64,000 bases of DNA from Polytrichum commune (taxonomy: Eukaryota > Streptophyta > Polytrichopsida > Polytrichales > Polytrichaceae). This document shows positions 42,963 to 54,614 of this stretch, piece after piece. Location: NCBI GenBank assembly GCA_950295325.1, contig OX485804.1, positions 24,306,001-24,370,000 of the forward strand, given 5' to 3'. Position numbers and translations under genes: made by a program. Under the pieces are notes generated by a model. The model saw only the letters and a program-made list of their open reading frames with translations, made no database searches and was not told the origin of the DNA. The stretch's first letter is position 1; every line of letters begins with the position of its first letter.

Positions 42963-45876
42963 CTTGACGCCACAGCCCCTATGGCTTCACTCACTAGAAT
43001 ATTAAATTTAGCTCTCGGGAATTGGGAACCGACCACCGCTTTTGAAGAGAACCAAAAGCAGCTCGCCAGCAACAAGTAAAAGCGGTTCCTGCATTCAACT
43101 TTGTCAAATTCATCAAATTGCTTTGACACAATCAATCACGTGTCTAATTTTTAAACAACATAATATGTGTCTGCTTGAAGTTGATTGCTTGGGTCCCGCT
43201 CCTTGAAGAAGTTGGTGGGGGTGTTTACAGAAGACGCAGTCAGGCCACAGATCGTGCACGCAAATCACGTCAATCAAGGAGAAAAATCAGGCGTTACATT
43301 GTTGCCAGACTGTCCAGGAAGGCAAATTGGTGCTGTACTGATGGTAGTATAAAAACGCGAGCCCCATGTGCACATCCTCGATCATCTCAACTCTCTTGAA
43401 TCCATGCTTCAGTCATGGAGCTTGGAATGATGTTTGTGCAGCTTCGTTGAAGGGCTGGACATGCATGCTGGCTCCTGCCTTCAGTGTGCATTTGAGAATA
43501 TATAAGTCTGAAGGAGTGATGATGATGATGATGCACACTGGACTACGGTGGGGTGGGGTGAGTGACGCCCAAACCACATGCCCGGACATTTTCCAAATGG
43601 GTGTTGGCTACTCAGGGCACTTACCCACCACGGGAGAGGAAGGGAATGCTTGGGCCTGGATGACTCATACTTTCCAGGTTTGGTTTTAGGATTGGAAATT
43701 GCATGTATGCACATGATGGCCAAGGATAGCGCGAGTGTCCAGAAATCTTAGGAATGGGGAGGAAGAGTAAGAATTGGAAGAGGGAAAGTGTTTTCATTAT
43801 GCGATTTATTAAATTTATAATGCCAACAAAGTTGCCACTATAGAGGAAGAAGACCTTTGTTGTTCATAGCTTGTGTGGTATTGATCTAAGTTAGATTAGG
43901 CCGGAGTCTTTGTATGTCTAAATCCATGTTTATGAGAACAAAGATTGGTGTTTGTGAGCACCTACGTGAAGATGGTATGTGTGTGGGTGGAGTGAGTGGC
44001 AAAATTTATCCCCCCCTCTCCCTCACCCTCACCATCACCAACAAGGTGCACCCCTCTTCCATCCCTATCTCAAAGTCATGTACATCATGCATGTCTAGTT
44101 AGATACCATAGAACCCCCACTTACATGTGGCAATAGCCCATGGGCGTACATGCTTGTCATTCACACTTGCTTCCGAAGAAGCTGACGTTTTTATCTATTA
44201 TCTTTCTATCTTACCACCGATTGGGCGATGGCATCAACCCCTAGTGTTATGGACATCACATGTTGGTTGTCAACTTGTGCTTTTTAATGTCAAAATGAAT
44301 AAGGTTGATTGATACTACACTAAATATTGTATTTAGTATCATACAGTATATTATGTCACTGTGGTAACTTTTCTAATGATGCTTCTTATAAATGAGTCAT
44401 GAGGAGGTCACACACTATATACATTTGTAAATTACGTGTAGTCGGGAATTAATTGAAGATGGGCTATTTATCCTAACCCACCCCACATCAAAACAATTAC
44501 ATGTAGAGCAAACCATGAGAACAAACCTTGGCAATTTGAGATGAAGAGGATTGACGACTATCGCCCTGGCAAAACCTCCGATATAGTTAGTACAGAAACT
44601 ATCCCAAATCTCATTATATCCCTCTTCTCAAGTCCCCACAATGGGTTTAAAATGAGACACACACACATGACCTTTCTTAGGGCTTGCAAGACCCTAACAA
44701 AATATCAAAAATTTGTTCCCAAGCCACCCTGCCTTTGACTTCATGGGTAGATCACTTAGTGCATTTTAAAAACGACGTGCGGCATAATATAGAGAGGATT
44801 AAAATCATTTGAAATAAAAATTATAAAGGAATTCCAAATAATGAAGGGGCCATTAAATGTAGACAATCCCATTATAAGTAAGTTAGATGGACATAAAACG
44901 TGGACCATTATTTTTTTGTAAAATTAATATAGGGGCTGAAGATAAGGATCCTAGAAGTTATGTTTAGTATGGTATGTAAATGGGTTTAGGACTCACGGGA
45001 ATGGATGATAATTGGGATTTCCGTCTGTCCAAAATTACTTAAAGGGAATACAGAGTACAAAAAATTGCAGTGACTTGGACAATATAAGTAATGGAAGGGT
45101 GCAAACAAATGGACCATTTTTGAAATTTAAGTAATTATAGGAAGGCTTTAATTCAGCCCTTGAAGGTAAGTAGCCCCAAAACAAAAAAACCCTAGCCGCA
45201 CGTGGTGCACAAAAATGCCTTAGAGTGATCTACCCGTGTTTGACTTTTATTTCATCTTTGGCCAAGATGATAAGACATGACCTACAATCATGTGGCCGCA
45301 TTTAACATCACAATAAATTTCAAAAACAACAACAAAAATGTCTTTGTACTCACCAAATATGAATTGGACACCCTTTTTATTTCTTTTTTAAATTGTACTC
45401 AAAGATGGACCAACATAATTCAAACTTAATAAATCCACCATCCTCCACCCCCCCCCCCCCAATACATTTTCATGGCTTGATTGAAAGTTTTGGTATTAGA
45501 AGAGAATCTTAATCCCCTTTTGCTACAATTTAGGTTGGCAACAGTGTCCCTCATGAATTTCCAAAGGGTTAAGCGTCCCCCAAATGCTTCTTACCTATGA
45601 GCATACAATATATATTGATGGAACTTTAGCATATTATGGGTATTGGAGGCTTCCTTTGTCGACTCATGCAAGGTAGGTCATTTGACCTTTAACTACATAA
45701 TTCTAGCCCTATTGGCCCAATGGTAGAAACTTTCAAGCTTAAGCTTCTTCCTGATTATTCGACTATGAGTGGTTAGTTCATCACATGATAGGTAACCTAA
45801 TCGTCTCCCCCCTTCGGTACTCGTAGCTCCTCTCTTCTCAATAATATGGTCCTCACACATCACCCTTCCACGAAAG
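42963..45876. other. intergenic, no gene supported
   Basis: It holds short open frames without family features, an imperfect palindrome with ACTAAATATTGTATTTAGT near 44320 (a MITE-type terminus like those at 48264 and 58412), and a run of about fourteen C near 45450. Confidence 0.35.
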
Positions 45877-47196
45877 TGTCACGGTATGCGGCGTCGGCGG
45901 TCATACCTTATCCGTTGGGTTTCATCTACTTAGTTGTGGATAGGAAGGCTTCTAAGTGAGGAGCTTCCTCCTTAGCTTGGCATTTTTGCCAAGTCAAGTC
46001 TTGTGAATGAGTGTGTGAAGAAAGCTTGTGTGAGGTGAAAATTGCATATGTTTGCAATAAATCTTAAGTTCTTCTCTCATTTCTTACACTCTTGGATTTT
46101 CCTGTGGTGGAGTGAGAGATAGTTTGACACATTGTGTGCATTTGAAAAGAGATTAGAGCTCTTATAAATGTTTGACTTTCTTCCTTTTCACTTGGCAATA
46201 ATGCATGATTCTTCATATTTTCTTCAAATCTTGACCTATAACACTCAAGAAAAAATGTGAGGACAGGTGGTGGCGAGATTGTGAAATGGAGAACGACAAA
46301 CATCGCGGATTAGCGCAGCAACAAGAAGAAAGAGGTGTGCTTGTCAAATTTACACATGACTTTGAATTATGGTGAGAAATCTCTAAATACTACACGGAAT
46401 TTCTTGTCATGAGTTGCCCATAAGCATAAATTTGTGAAGTGGAAGGTATAGGGGCATTCTTGATCATTTGTGAGAATTCCAATTTTATTTGAAGGAGGAA
46501 TATAGAGGTTTTCGTTGAGATCAAATGCAACGTATCTAGAACTTTCGACGGGAGGAAGATGACACACCTCGTACCATGTACATGAGGTTGGCGAGGTTTG
46601 CCAGAGAATCTGGAGGTGTTTTCGCAGAGAGCCAGTTGGTGAAGGTCTTTTTGTCAAAGATTAACAAACGCCTCATTGACTTAGTACTGCCTAGGATCAT
46701 CATGGATTATAGTGGTTGTGCGACACTTACAGAGGCTTTACCATTGTTGAGCAGTGCGATCGTGCCTTGTATCAGCATGACACCACTGACTTAATGTCCA
46801 TGCTAGTGGATTCTAGCAAATCCCGGAAGATTCCGGTTGCGGCTGTGGGATCGGCGGAGGCAGAGAAGGAAGAGAGTCAAACATCCATAAGAGCTCTAAT
46901 TTCACTTCAAATGTACACAATGAGTCAAGCTATCTCTCACTCCACCATGGGAGAATCCAAAAATGTAAGAAATGGGAGAAAAACTCAAGATTTATTGCAA
47001 ACACATGCAATGTTCACCTCACTCAAGCTCTCTCCACACACTCATTCACAAGACTTGATTTGGCAAGAATTCCAAGCCAAGGAGGAGGCTCCTCACTTAG
47101 GAACCTTTCTCTCCACAACTAAGATTCATTCATCCAAATCTAAACGAATGAAACCCAACGGATAAGGTGTGGCTGCCGACGCTGCATACCGTGACA
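45877..47196. mobile_element. inverted repeats of about 320 bp flanking a gag fragment
   Basis: The left arm starts TGTCACGGTATGC at 45877 and the right arm ends with its complement at 47196. Further pairs include CTTATCCGTTGGGTTTCAT with its complement and the TTAGAGCTCTTAT segment. The arms enclose a gypsy-type gag piece. Either two LTR pieces in inverted order (TG..CA type borders) or a foldback element that captured gag. Confidence 0.7.
46560..46866 (+). pseudogene. Ty3/gypsy gag fragment (one frameshift)
   Basis: RTMYMRLARFARESGGVFAE, then KVFLSKINKRLIDLVLPRII, then, after a frame change near 46740, IVEQCDRALYQHDTTDLMSM and KSRKIPVAAVGSAEAE. The pattern F.RESGG.FSESQL..IF..KI.K.L.D.V.P.II and the AIxEQC..A segment are those of plant gypsy capsid regions. 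No zinc knuckle or pol follows. Confidence 0.7.
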
Positions 47197-48263
47197 GCAT
47201 CCAAAGTCACATCATGGCCCCTTACCAACTAATTGATATTTATAAAATCGCTAGTAGTTCATAGTAGCTATGAGGGAACAAAGGGGTCTTACGTGCCAAC
47301 TCGGAGGCGCTTCTCTAAAGTAATCTCCATCCGATTTTTGTTACCGGATGACTTTAATTGAGTGCCACGAATCCCCGGCCCTTCTGGACTCACTATTGCA
47401 ATGGAGGGAAGGGTGACATCTTAGATGTAGATCAATCCTTGTAGCTTGAGTAACAGTCTGTTTGATCACAGTTGTTCCGAGATTTTATTTTACAAATTAC
47501 TTGCTAAACACATGGCATTTCCTAGCCTCTAATAACCACACCTTGAATTATTCAACCTAATACAAACAACACTATATATCTAATTTAGTGTGGGCCACTC
47601 TATTTACCATTGACCCAGGACAGTGGACATTAGACTAAATAAAGAGCACACCTTTATTTCTCTAGCAACGCATTTTCTCGATATGTTCAATATCGTGGGC
47701 CACATGACTAACCACAAACATAGATTAATGTGGGTCAGTAAATTGTGAGATGTGGCATAGCTAATATTGCAGGTGGCACTAAGACATGAAGCTTAGTAAT
47801 TTGTAGCAAGACAACACATCAATTATTTCAAAAGTTCATAACTTCATGGCCACAATAAATATGCAGCACACGAACTCTAATGTCCCACTAAATCAGAACC
47901 AGCGTGCCAGCTACAATTACAGTGCACCCCAGTTTCAGAGGAAGTGAAAACGTAAAAGACAATTTAAAGCACACCTATAATTGGCCTGCATATGCAAGTG
48001 AAGGGAAGAATATAAATAACTTGCAATATTCTCCCCAGCTTGCAGTTAACATGTCCAACCAGTAGCCACGACAGGTCCTTGAGGTCCCAAACAACTTTGT
48101 TCAAGCAAGTGCATCCACAAGTAAATTATAACAAAGGTCAATGACATAATGTTGGCAAATCACCAAATATAACCTAAATATGAGATACTCTTGTTGTTGA
48201 GTGTGAAGGTAAATCTTTTGAAAGATTCACCCTAAGCAAGGGGCAGTAGCTCTACACTGTGTG
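47197..48263. other. intergenic, nothing recognised
   Basis: AT-rich with no supported feature. Confidence 0.35.
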
Positions 48264-48459
48264 TGGTATTTAGTGTCACTTACTATTTGAATTTACGTAA
48301 TGCAATATCTTCCTACTCTAGAGGTTAATTTGTAAGAGCAATAGTTGAGTAGGTGGTTCAGACATTATAGGACATAAATGACGCTTGATAAAATATTACA
48401 TTCTCAATAAATGGTTAAAGCATTGTGTAACTCCGAATAGTAAGTGACACTAAATACCA
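48264..48459. mobile_element. 196-bp MITE with perfect 24-bp inverted termini
   Basis: It starts TGGTATTTAGTGTCACTT and ends with the exact complement. Further partial termini lie at 48477-48500 and 48806-48822, so several copies or a nested remnant may be stacked here. No coding capacity. Target duplication unclear. Confidence 0.8.
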
Positions 48460-48799
48460 TAAACTGTGTACACCATTGATGGTATTTAGTGTTACATACA
48501 CTACTTGCAAAGGGTCTAAACTAGGTTGCTAGAAGCCTTAAAATGTCACATCCGCTAATTGTCAACATTGTTAACGTGACATTATTTGTCAATATAAGTA
48601 AGTTTTCAAAGTGAAAGATTGTTTATAGTCTGACATTTAGCATCGCATTTGGAAACACTTGAGATGACAGTAAACGTTTTAGTATGCAAGAGAAAGATAT
48701 TATTGAGCATATTGTTGCCAAGTGTCATGAGGTTACACTTACGGTTCTGTTGTTCATCATAAGTGTATCCTACATATAAGCCTCATAACCGGGTAACTG
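48460..48799. other. spacer with partial MITE termini
   Basis: Holds GGTATTTAGTGTTACAT near 48480. Otherwise nothing recognised. Confidence 0.4.
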
Positions 48800-50237
48800 A
48801 TGCTAGTAGGGCAGTGACACTAAACACCATAAGCGTTGTGCTGATGGTCTCAGACAAAGAGATTGTGTCCATGCTGACCACAATGGATGGTCAACCATTT
48901 CTTGATTTCTCTTTCTGAAGGCACGTCGCAAGCGCAGATACACAAGAGCAAACAAAATCATACCAGAGGACACGATCAAGCACATTCTACAACTACAAGA
49001 TTTCAGATTCTGTAGAGAGGTATAGCAGAATACCTTTACAGTTTTCAAGAACCTCTGCCATAAGTTGTAGACAATCTTGATAGGGCTGTATCTCTTTGAA
49101 AACATGCACCTCTCCCTCCTTGGACTTCAATGGATCGTAGGCCTTATTTATATCAGAGTCCAGATCACCCAAACATGCGCAAAATCTTTGGGAATCTGAC
49201 TGATTTTCCGAGTCACAATCTTCAGAGTAAACACATGTCAACTTTGCTCTCAAGCGATGAAAAATGCGTGCATATTCGTGTGGGCAGCTCAATGCACCAG
49301 AGGACAAGCATGTGTTGTCGAGGCAGTGGGACAATTTCCACTCAAACAACATCTTGCGAACAACAACAATGTAGTCGGAGGTTTTGATGCAGTTTTTCCA
49401 GGGCTCCTTATTCAAAATTGCAAGTTCAGCTGCATTCATGTTCCACCCACAACAATTGAAAATACTCAGATTGGAAAATGGGAATATTTACCAAAGAACC
49501 AATCCTATTTAATCCTGACAGATGAACTCTCTGCCTCATGCAAAATACAGATAGATGTGTTCATTGTCAGACATGAAGATCGACCAGATTTTGCATGAAG
49601 AAGTATGCAGGAATATTCATTTTCAGAAAAATGCAAACAAGGCTGATGTGAAGGAAGTTGTTCCATGACATCAAGAAGCACAACGCCGAATGCTTAAAAT
49701 AAATACATGGCTGGCTGACCTCTAACTTGTCATGACAATTGCTCCATGCCACACCCATGATCGAGTGACTACTCCATGTAGGTGGAAAGCATGATACATT
49801 ATCACAACAATCAATGTAGACACCGGAAATAGACCCAAAACACAGGCGAACTCACAATCCAGGTCAGAAAACTCCCTCTCCAGTAGCATCTGTGTGACAT
49901 GGGTACCAGAATGTTGCCCATAAACTATGTCTGCCTCATCGGAGGTTGATGTATCTCCAAAGCCCACTCCCCTGGTAAAATCTGGCATCAAATCCAGCTT
50001 TGATATTGTCAAGGGAGTTGTAGGTCTCCTGCTATCATTAATTGCCTCAAATATGAGATCTTGCAAGTAATTAATTAAGCACGGATTGATCAAACCACTT
50101 GTTGTAGGTGCAAGGCCCTTACAAATGTCATGTTGATCATCATGTCTGCAAAAAACACCGCCACCATTTGTAACCAAAATCACTAAAAGTAAACAAAACA
50201 AAACAAGAAGGCATGGCCATGATAGGTCTTGTCCCAA
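48800..50237 (-). CDS. possible spliced gene for a secreted or membrane protein, unknown
   Basis: The first minus-strand exon starts MGQDLSWPCLLVLFCLLLVI, a good signal peptide, and continues through QHDICKGLAPTTSGLINPCL to DLDCEFACVL. A donor near 49834 and an acceptor (AATGCAG) near 49430 would join it in phase to AELAILNKEPWKNCIKTSDY, a Cys-rich stretch (CLDNTC, CPHEYARIF, CVYSEDC, RFCACLGDL). Further down LIVSSGMILFALVYLRLRRA in another frame looks like a membrane segment followed by basic residues. The layout is that of a type I membrane protein with a Cys-rich ectodomain. The second junction is not resolved and a frameshift may be present. No family recognised; it may be a real gene, a fragment or chance. 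Confidence 0.35.
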
Positions 50238-50743
50238 CTGATCTATTCAAGTTAATAGAATTGGCATAATGGTGATACAATAAAATGGTGGCATAAATTG
50301 ACATTGTAGTATCAATGTAATATTGGCATAATATCGTACTTTAAGCGTAAGTTTAGCACCTTTCTACCAAATAATTATTAAAAATGAAAAAATTGATTTG
50401 GAAAATATAAAAATATATGACATTTCAGCTCTAACAATATAAAAATGCCAAATGTGATGCCAAAAGGGTTTGAAATAAATCACTTAGGTTCCAAAGATGT
50501 GACTGGTAAAGTCTGTATGATCATAACCATAGCTATAGCAAACCTCATCCTCACCCTTTTAACATCCTACATGCTTCATACCTACTAACCTTAGGTATTT
50601 ACTAATTTCTCATATTTTCAACATTTTCAACAATTTTCAAAATAAGTTGTCATGTTTTTTAATAATTAAGACTACTATAAAACTACAATATCATGATATT
50701 ATTAACATATGAACCTAGAATGAACTTCTCATGAAACTATGAT
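50238..50743. other. AT-rich spacer
   Basis: Nothing recognised; it would contain the promoter of the gene to the left if that gene is real. Confidence 0.35.
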
Positions 50744-50950
50744 AAATGTTAAATGAAATCTAGAAATTCTAAGGAAATTCTGATGAATGTTTAAGTAAAA
50801 TCCATAAATTCTAAGTAAATTATGATGAATGTTAAATGAAATCCTAAAATTTTAAGGAAATTCTAATGAATGTTAAATGAAATCCTAAAATTCTAAGGAA
50901 ATTATAATGAGTGTTGAATGAAATCCAAAAATTCTAAGGAATTTCTAAGA
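50744..50950 (+). repeat. minisatellite, about 42-bp unit, five copies
   Basis: Units begin AATGTTAAATGAAATC and contain AAATTCTAAGGAAATT. It ends about 120 bp before the terminus of element B. Confidence 0.85.
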
Positions 50951-51071
50951 ATGTAGAATGTAGATGAACATTTGATGTGATTTTGAGAAACTTTTAGGAT
51001 ATTGGGGAATTTTGGAGAGAATTTTGGGAGAATTTTTAGAAAATTCTAGGAAAATTCTAGAAATGTGCTAG

Positions 51072-51115
51072 AACACTATATTCGTTAATCGGAGACTTTC
51101 GAAAGTCTCAAAATA
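51072..51115 (-). repeat. terminal inverted repeat of element B
   Basis: It reads AACACTATATTCGTTAATCG, then GAGACTTTCGAAAGTCTC, a perfect 9-bp hairpin in this copy. Identical to the right end of A in the first 28 bases. Confidence 0.85.
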
Positions 51116-51473
51116 AAATATGCCCATAGTTTGGGATGCCAATATTATGGGCATACGGAATATTGGGAACATCAAGAACACAACGATTTAAAAATTTGCA
51201 GGTAAAGCATATTCTCATTACTAAAAATAGAGAATGTCAATTAAAATGAAAACGTGAGCTCCATGTGGAAAATAACAATCGACTCTAAAAAAAAAATGGT
51301 TTATGTCATTATAGAGTTTGGGGTGCGCATCCCATAAGTAAGGCTCTTATGAATTTGGATGGCACATCCCAAACGTATACCACAATGGAGTGTGACAAGT
51401 CCATTAAGTCTATTAAAAACCAAGTCTACTAAGCGCCCATGTTTTTCGCCATGAACTCCCACCTATGTCATGT

Positions 51474-54400
51474 TTACACATCTCCGTCTTCCGCTTCATA
51501 TCCATTTTCGGCGTCATTTTCCGCAGCTGCAATACATGCCAAGTTGTCTTTGGCAAAATCTATATGTTTTTGGGGGATGGTCATTGTTTCTGTTTTGGAA
51601 CCTTTGCGCGGCTTCCAAGCACAAAGTATAGTATCCGTATTTATCCAAACCGGTGTGTACGCTGAGTCCACTGTCCACTTAAAATTCTTTTTGGTGTCCC
51701 ACCTAAATAAGTGCGTAGCACGTTCTGGTCTTTAGTACTTGGACGACAATATTCCACCTCAATCTGACGAAAGTTGGGGCTAGTTCGAACAAAATTGGGT
51801 GAAGACAATGCTTTCACCAACCAAATTGGCTTGGGATGCTCCTCATCCCCTGCTCGTACGAGGACCAAATAACCTTCATGGCAATCAACACCTACACGAA
51901 ACGACGGTGCCGGTCGATTGCGGGCAGGGCCAACGTAATGCTCATCCATTGCGAAGTCTTCACGAACGTCTCCATTGTTAAAAAACATGGTGTCGGACTC
52001 GACAACCGTCAAACGACTTTGTGGCCAAAATCCTTGTGTTAAAGTTGTACGGGTATCACCACCAAGTGTCATTAGGGCCGAGCGAATGCGATCCCAATAC
52101 GCAATCAAAGGTTCATGAGTATCTCTAACACGTCTAGTGATGTCTTCCTCACACAACTCTTTCCAATATTCAATGAATCCGGATATGCCTTTGATGATTT
52201 CCGGCCCATTCCTCATGGGGTCGGGTTTGCAAGGCTTTGGATCCCCATCCAGGAGCAAACATTTCCCATCATTGTCTTGACGCCATACGAGTATACCATC
52301 ATCCGGGCCCCAATTAGGAGATGTACACAAAAGCTTGAATTGCATGGCTGGGAGACCATCATCCCTTATATAGAATTGGAATTGTTGTGCTTTGGTATGC
52401 CTCACCAAACGGTTCCCTCCCTTCAACATGTATGACTTGATGAAGGCCTTGAAATTTGGTACTTCCTCAATCATGTGCGGAATTACTGGCATATGGTCCA
52501 AATCCATATACGATTTTATAAGAAGAGGTATGGTTGGAAAATCTTCTTCATGCAACTTTATGCTCCACCGTCCGAATGATGCATCAATGTCGTCGTGTGT
52601 ATGTCCCACCATAAAAAACGACACAAACACCTCCTTGAAGATTCCTTTCGCCACGAAAAATGAGCAAAAACAAAATATGTATCGACATTTGTTGTCTTTC
52701 ACGCAATAATCAAGTTGAACGTGAAGAGTTGGAGGCAATGGTTTTGTACAAATAGGTTCTCCCGGTGGTTCTAGCAATGACGACATACAAACCTCCTTAC
52801 CCGCAAGCACTGCCTCATAAAGGGGTGTCGTTCCACAACCATCAAAAAGTGCACATGATGAATGTAACGGCGGCTTCTCTAGATCGCGCAAGAGTTTTGC
52901 AAATGAACCCACTGTGTGGTTAGCATCGCCAGGGTAAAAATCCAACCCATAATGGGCATACATTACGTCTCCATGGCCGTGGGCAATCATCCCTGCGAAA
53001 AAAAACAAACGATGCTTGAACAACAACAATAACAACGACAACCCTAAACGGAGATATGAAATTGGACATTTGGCAAACAAACCCAATAAAATTTGAGAGA
53101 ATTTGAATACATATTTGTGATTCAATACAAACCTGTGACAGATACGGGCAACTTGAAGAGACCATCCGTGGCCTTTATTTTGCGTGCATAACAAGGACAT
53201 GCGGTCTTGGCGTGGTCCATTTTATCATGGATGATTGTTAGAACTTCTGTAGGCCTCATTATGGATAGAGCACGGTTCTTGTAGTAATCTTGATGGTGAG
53301 CTTCTTGGCTGTTAATATGTTCAATATATTTTGCTTGGTGTCTGGTGTGGGATTCGGTGCCTATGGGGTGGACGTCTCGAAGACCTTTGTATTTTTCACA
53401 CGTCGTACACCTAGCGAATTTGTCCCCTGGTCTCTTCAAAATGTATTCGGCAAACTGTTGGTTTTTAATCACACTCAACTTGGACAAAGAAATGGGCCCA
53501 CATCCCGCTATGTGATCCACTTCGTTGATGTCCGTTAATATGTTCTTCCATTTTGTACCCGTGGGCAACACCATTTGTACAACTTTCTCCCCTGACGACA
53601 ATGTCCTCGTCTTGTGGGGCATTGCATCGGCCAATGGGACTATGATGGTGGAGAGTGTCGCGGAGGCTTGGAATGTAGCCTCCCTAGGTTTCTTTGTGCC
53701 CGAATTGCCATGAAATCGAGAGCGGCGACCCAACGATGAATACTTTTGAAACCTATAAAAGTCAGACTTTGAGACGGCGTGGATGGTATACCATGCAGTA
53801 CAACACACTTCCACATTATCAAGTGTGACCACCTTATGCCCATGGGTGTCAATGTGGACATTTCTGTGGACCTCGAGTTTCTTTGCCGATCTCATACGGA
53901 AATCCGCAAGCCACATCTCTTGACGTAGGGACTTAATTTTCTCCCGCGGGAAAAATTGGCAACATTTCCTCTCGCAACAGTCTTTGGCGGACACAAAACG
54001 GATAGATTCGTCTCCCAATATGCGATCCCGTCGACGTTCCTTATCTCCACGAGGCACACGGTTAGAATCATATCTGTGTAGGCCTTTGCGAGGACGTATT
54101 TTGGCCAACAAAGCTAATTGCATTTGCTTATGGCGGCGCTCATGGTCCAACAAGCTTACTCCGTTATGGAGAACCTGACAAAGAAGTCATTGACGCAAGG
54201 AAAATCTCCATGTCACCGGGACGTCAAACGGAAGCAAAGAATTCAAGATGCACACACCCACATCATCGGGACCAAGGGGGTTGGCATCCACACAATCACG
54301 GGGATCAGAGTTTCTACATATGTCATCTGCCACCGGGACACCAACCTCGTTGAAAAGAACAACATCAAGGTCCATCCATTGCTCCCTAATGAAACCGGCA

Positions 54401-54609
54401 CATAACGGAATGTCATCGTTGTCATCCCCGGAACGTATAGATTGTTGGTGCGCTTCAAATGATTTGTGGGAGGATGCATCCACAAACCCACTCATGGCAT
54501 TTGCCATGCCATGACTACCCGCCGACGGCGAAGATAGTTCACAGTCACCATCGGAAGAGGAAGCTTTTGTGGACAACTCCAATGAACTATATCCAACGTG
54601 CATCGCCAT
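51474..54609 (-). pseudogene. element B transposase, DUF7869-type (stop and frameshift)
   Basis: Exons 54609-53133 and 52992-51474. MAMHVGYSSLELSTK starts after a GTTTAG acceptor. The same features appear in the same order as in copy A: DKERRRDRILGDES, EVCCTAWYTIHAVSK, CTTCEKYKGL, IIHDKMDHAKTA, then in exon 2 HVQLDYCVKDNKCRY (second Asp kept, its following Asn changed to Tyr) and FFMVGHTHDDIDASFGRWSI. Lesions: a TGA after WRFSLRQ near 54186, and a one-base deletion near 51705 (TYLG) that moves the C-terminal part into another frame, where it reads PVWINTDTILCAWKPRKGSK to the end. Copy A is open at both places, so the ancestor was intact. Likely inactive. Confidence 0.8.
52993..53132 (-). other. 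intron of transposase B
   Basis: GTTTGTATT donor, TTTTTTCGCAG acceptor, same position and phase as in copy A. Confidence 0.8.
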
Positions 54610-54614
54610 CCAAC

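Noticed and set aside
46367-46657. 96-codon minus-strand frame beside the gag fragment
   Set aside because: It overlaps the gag frame antisense and shows no recognisable feature.
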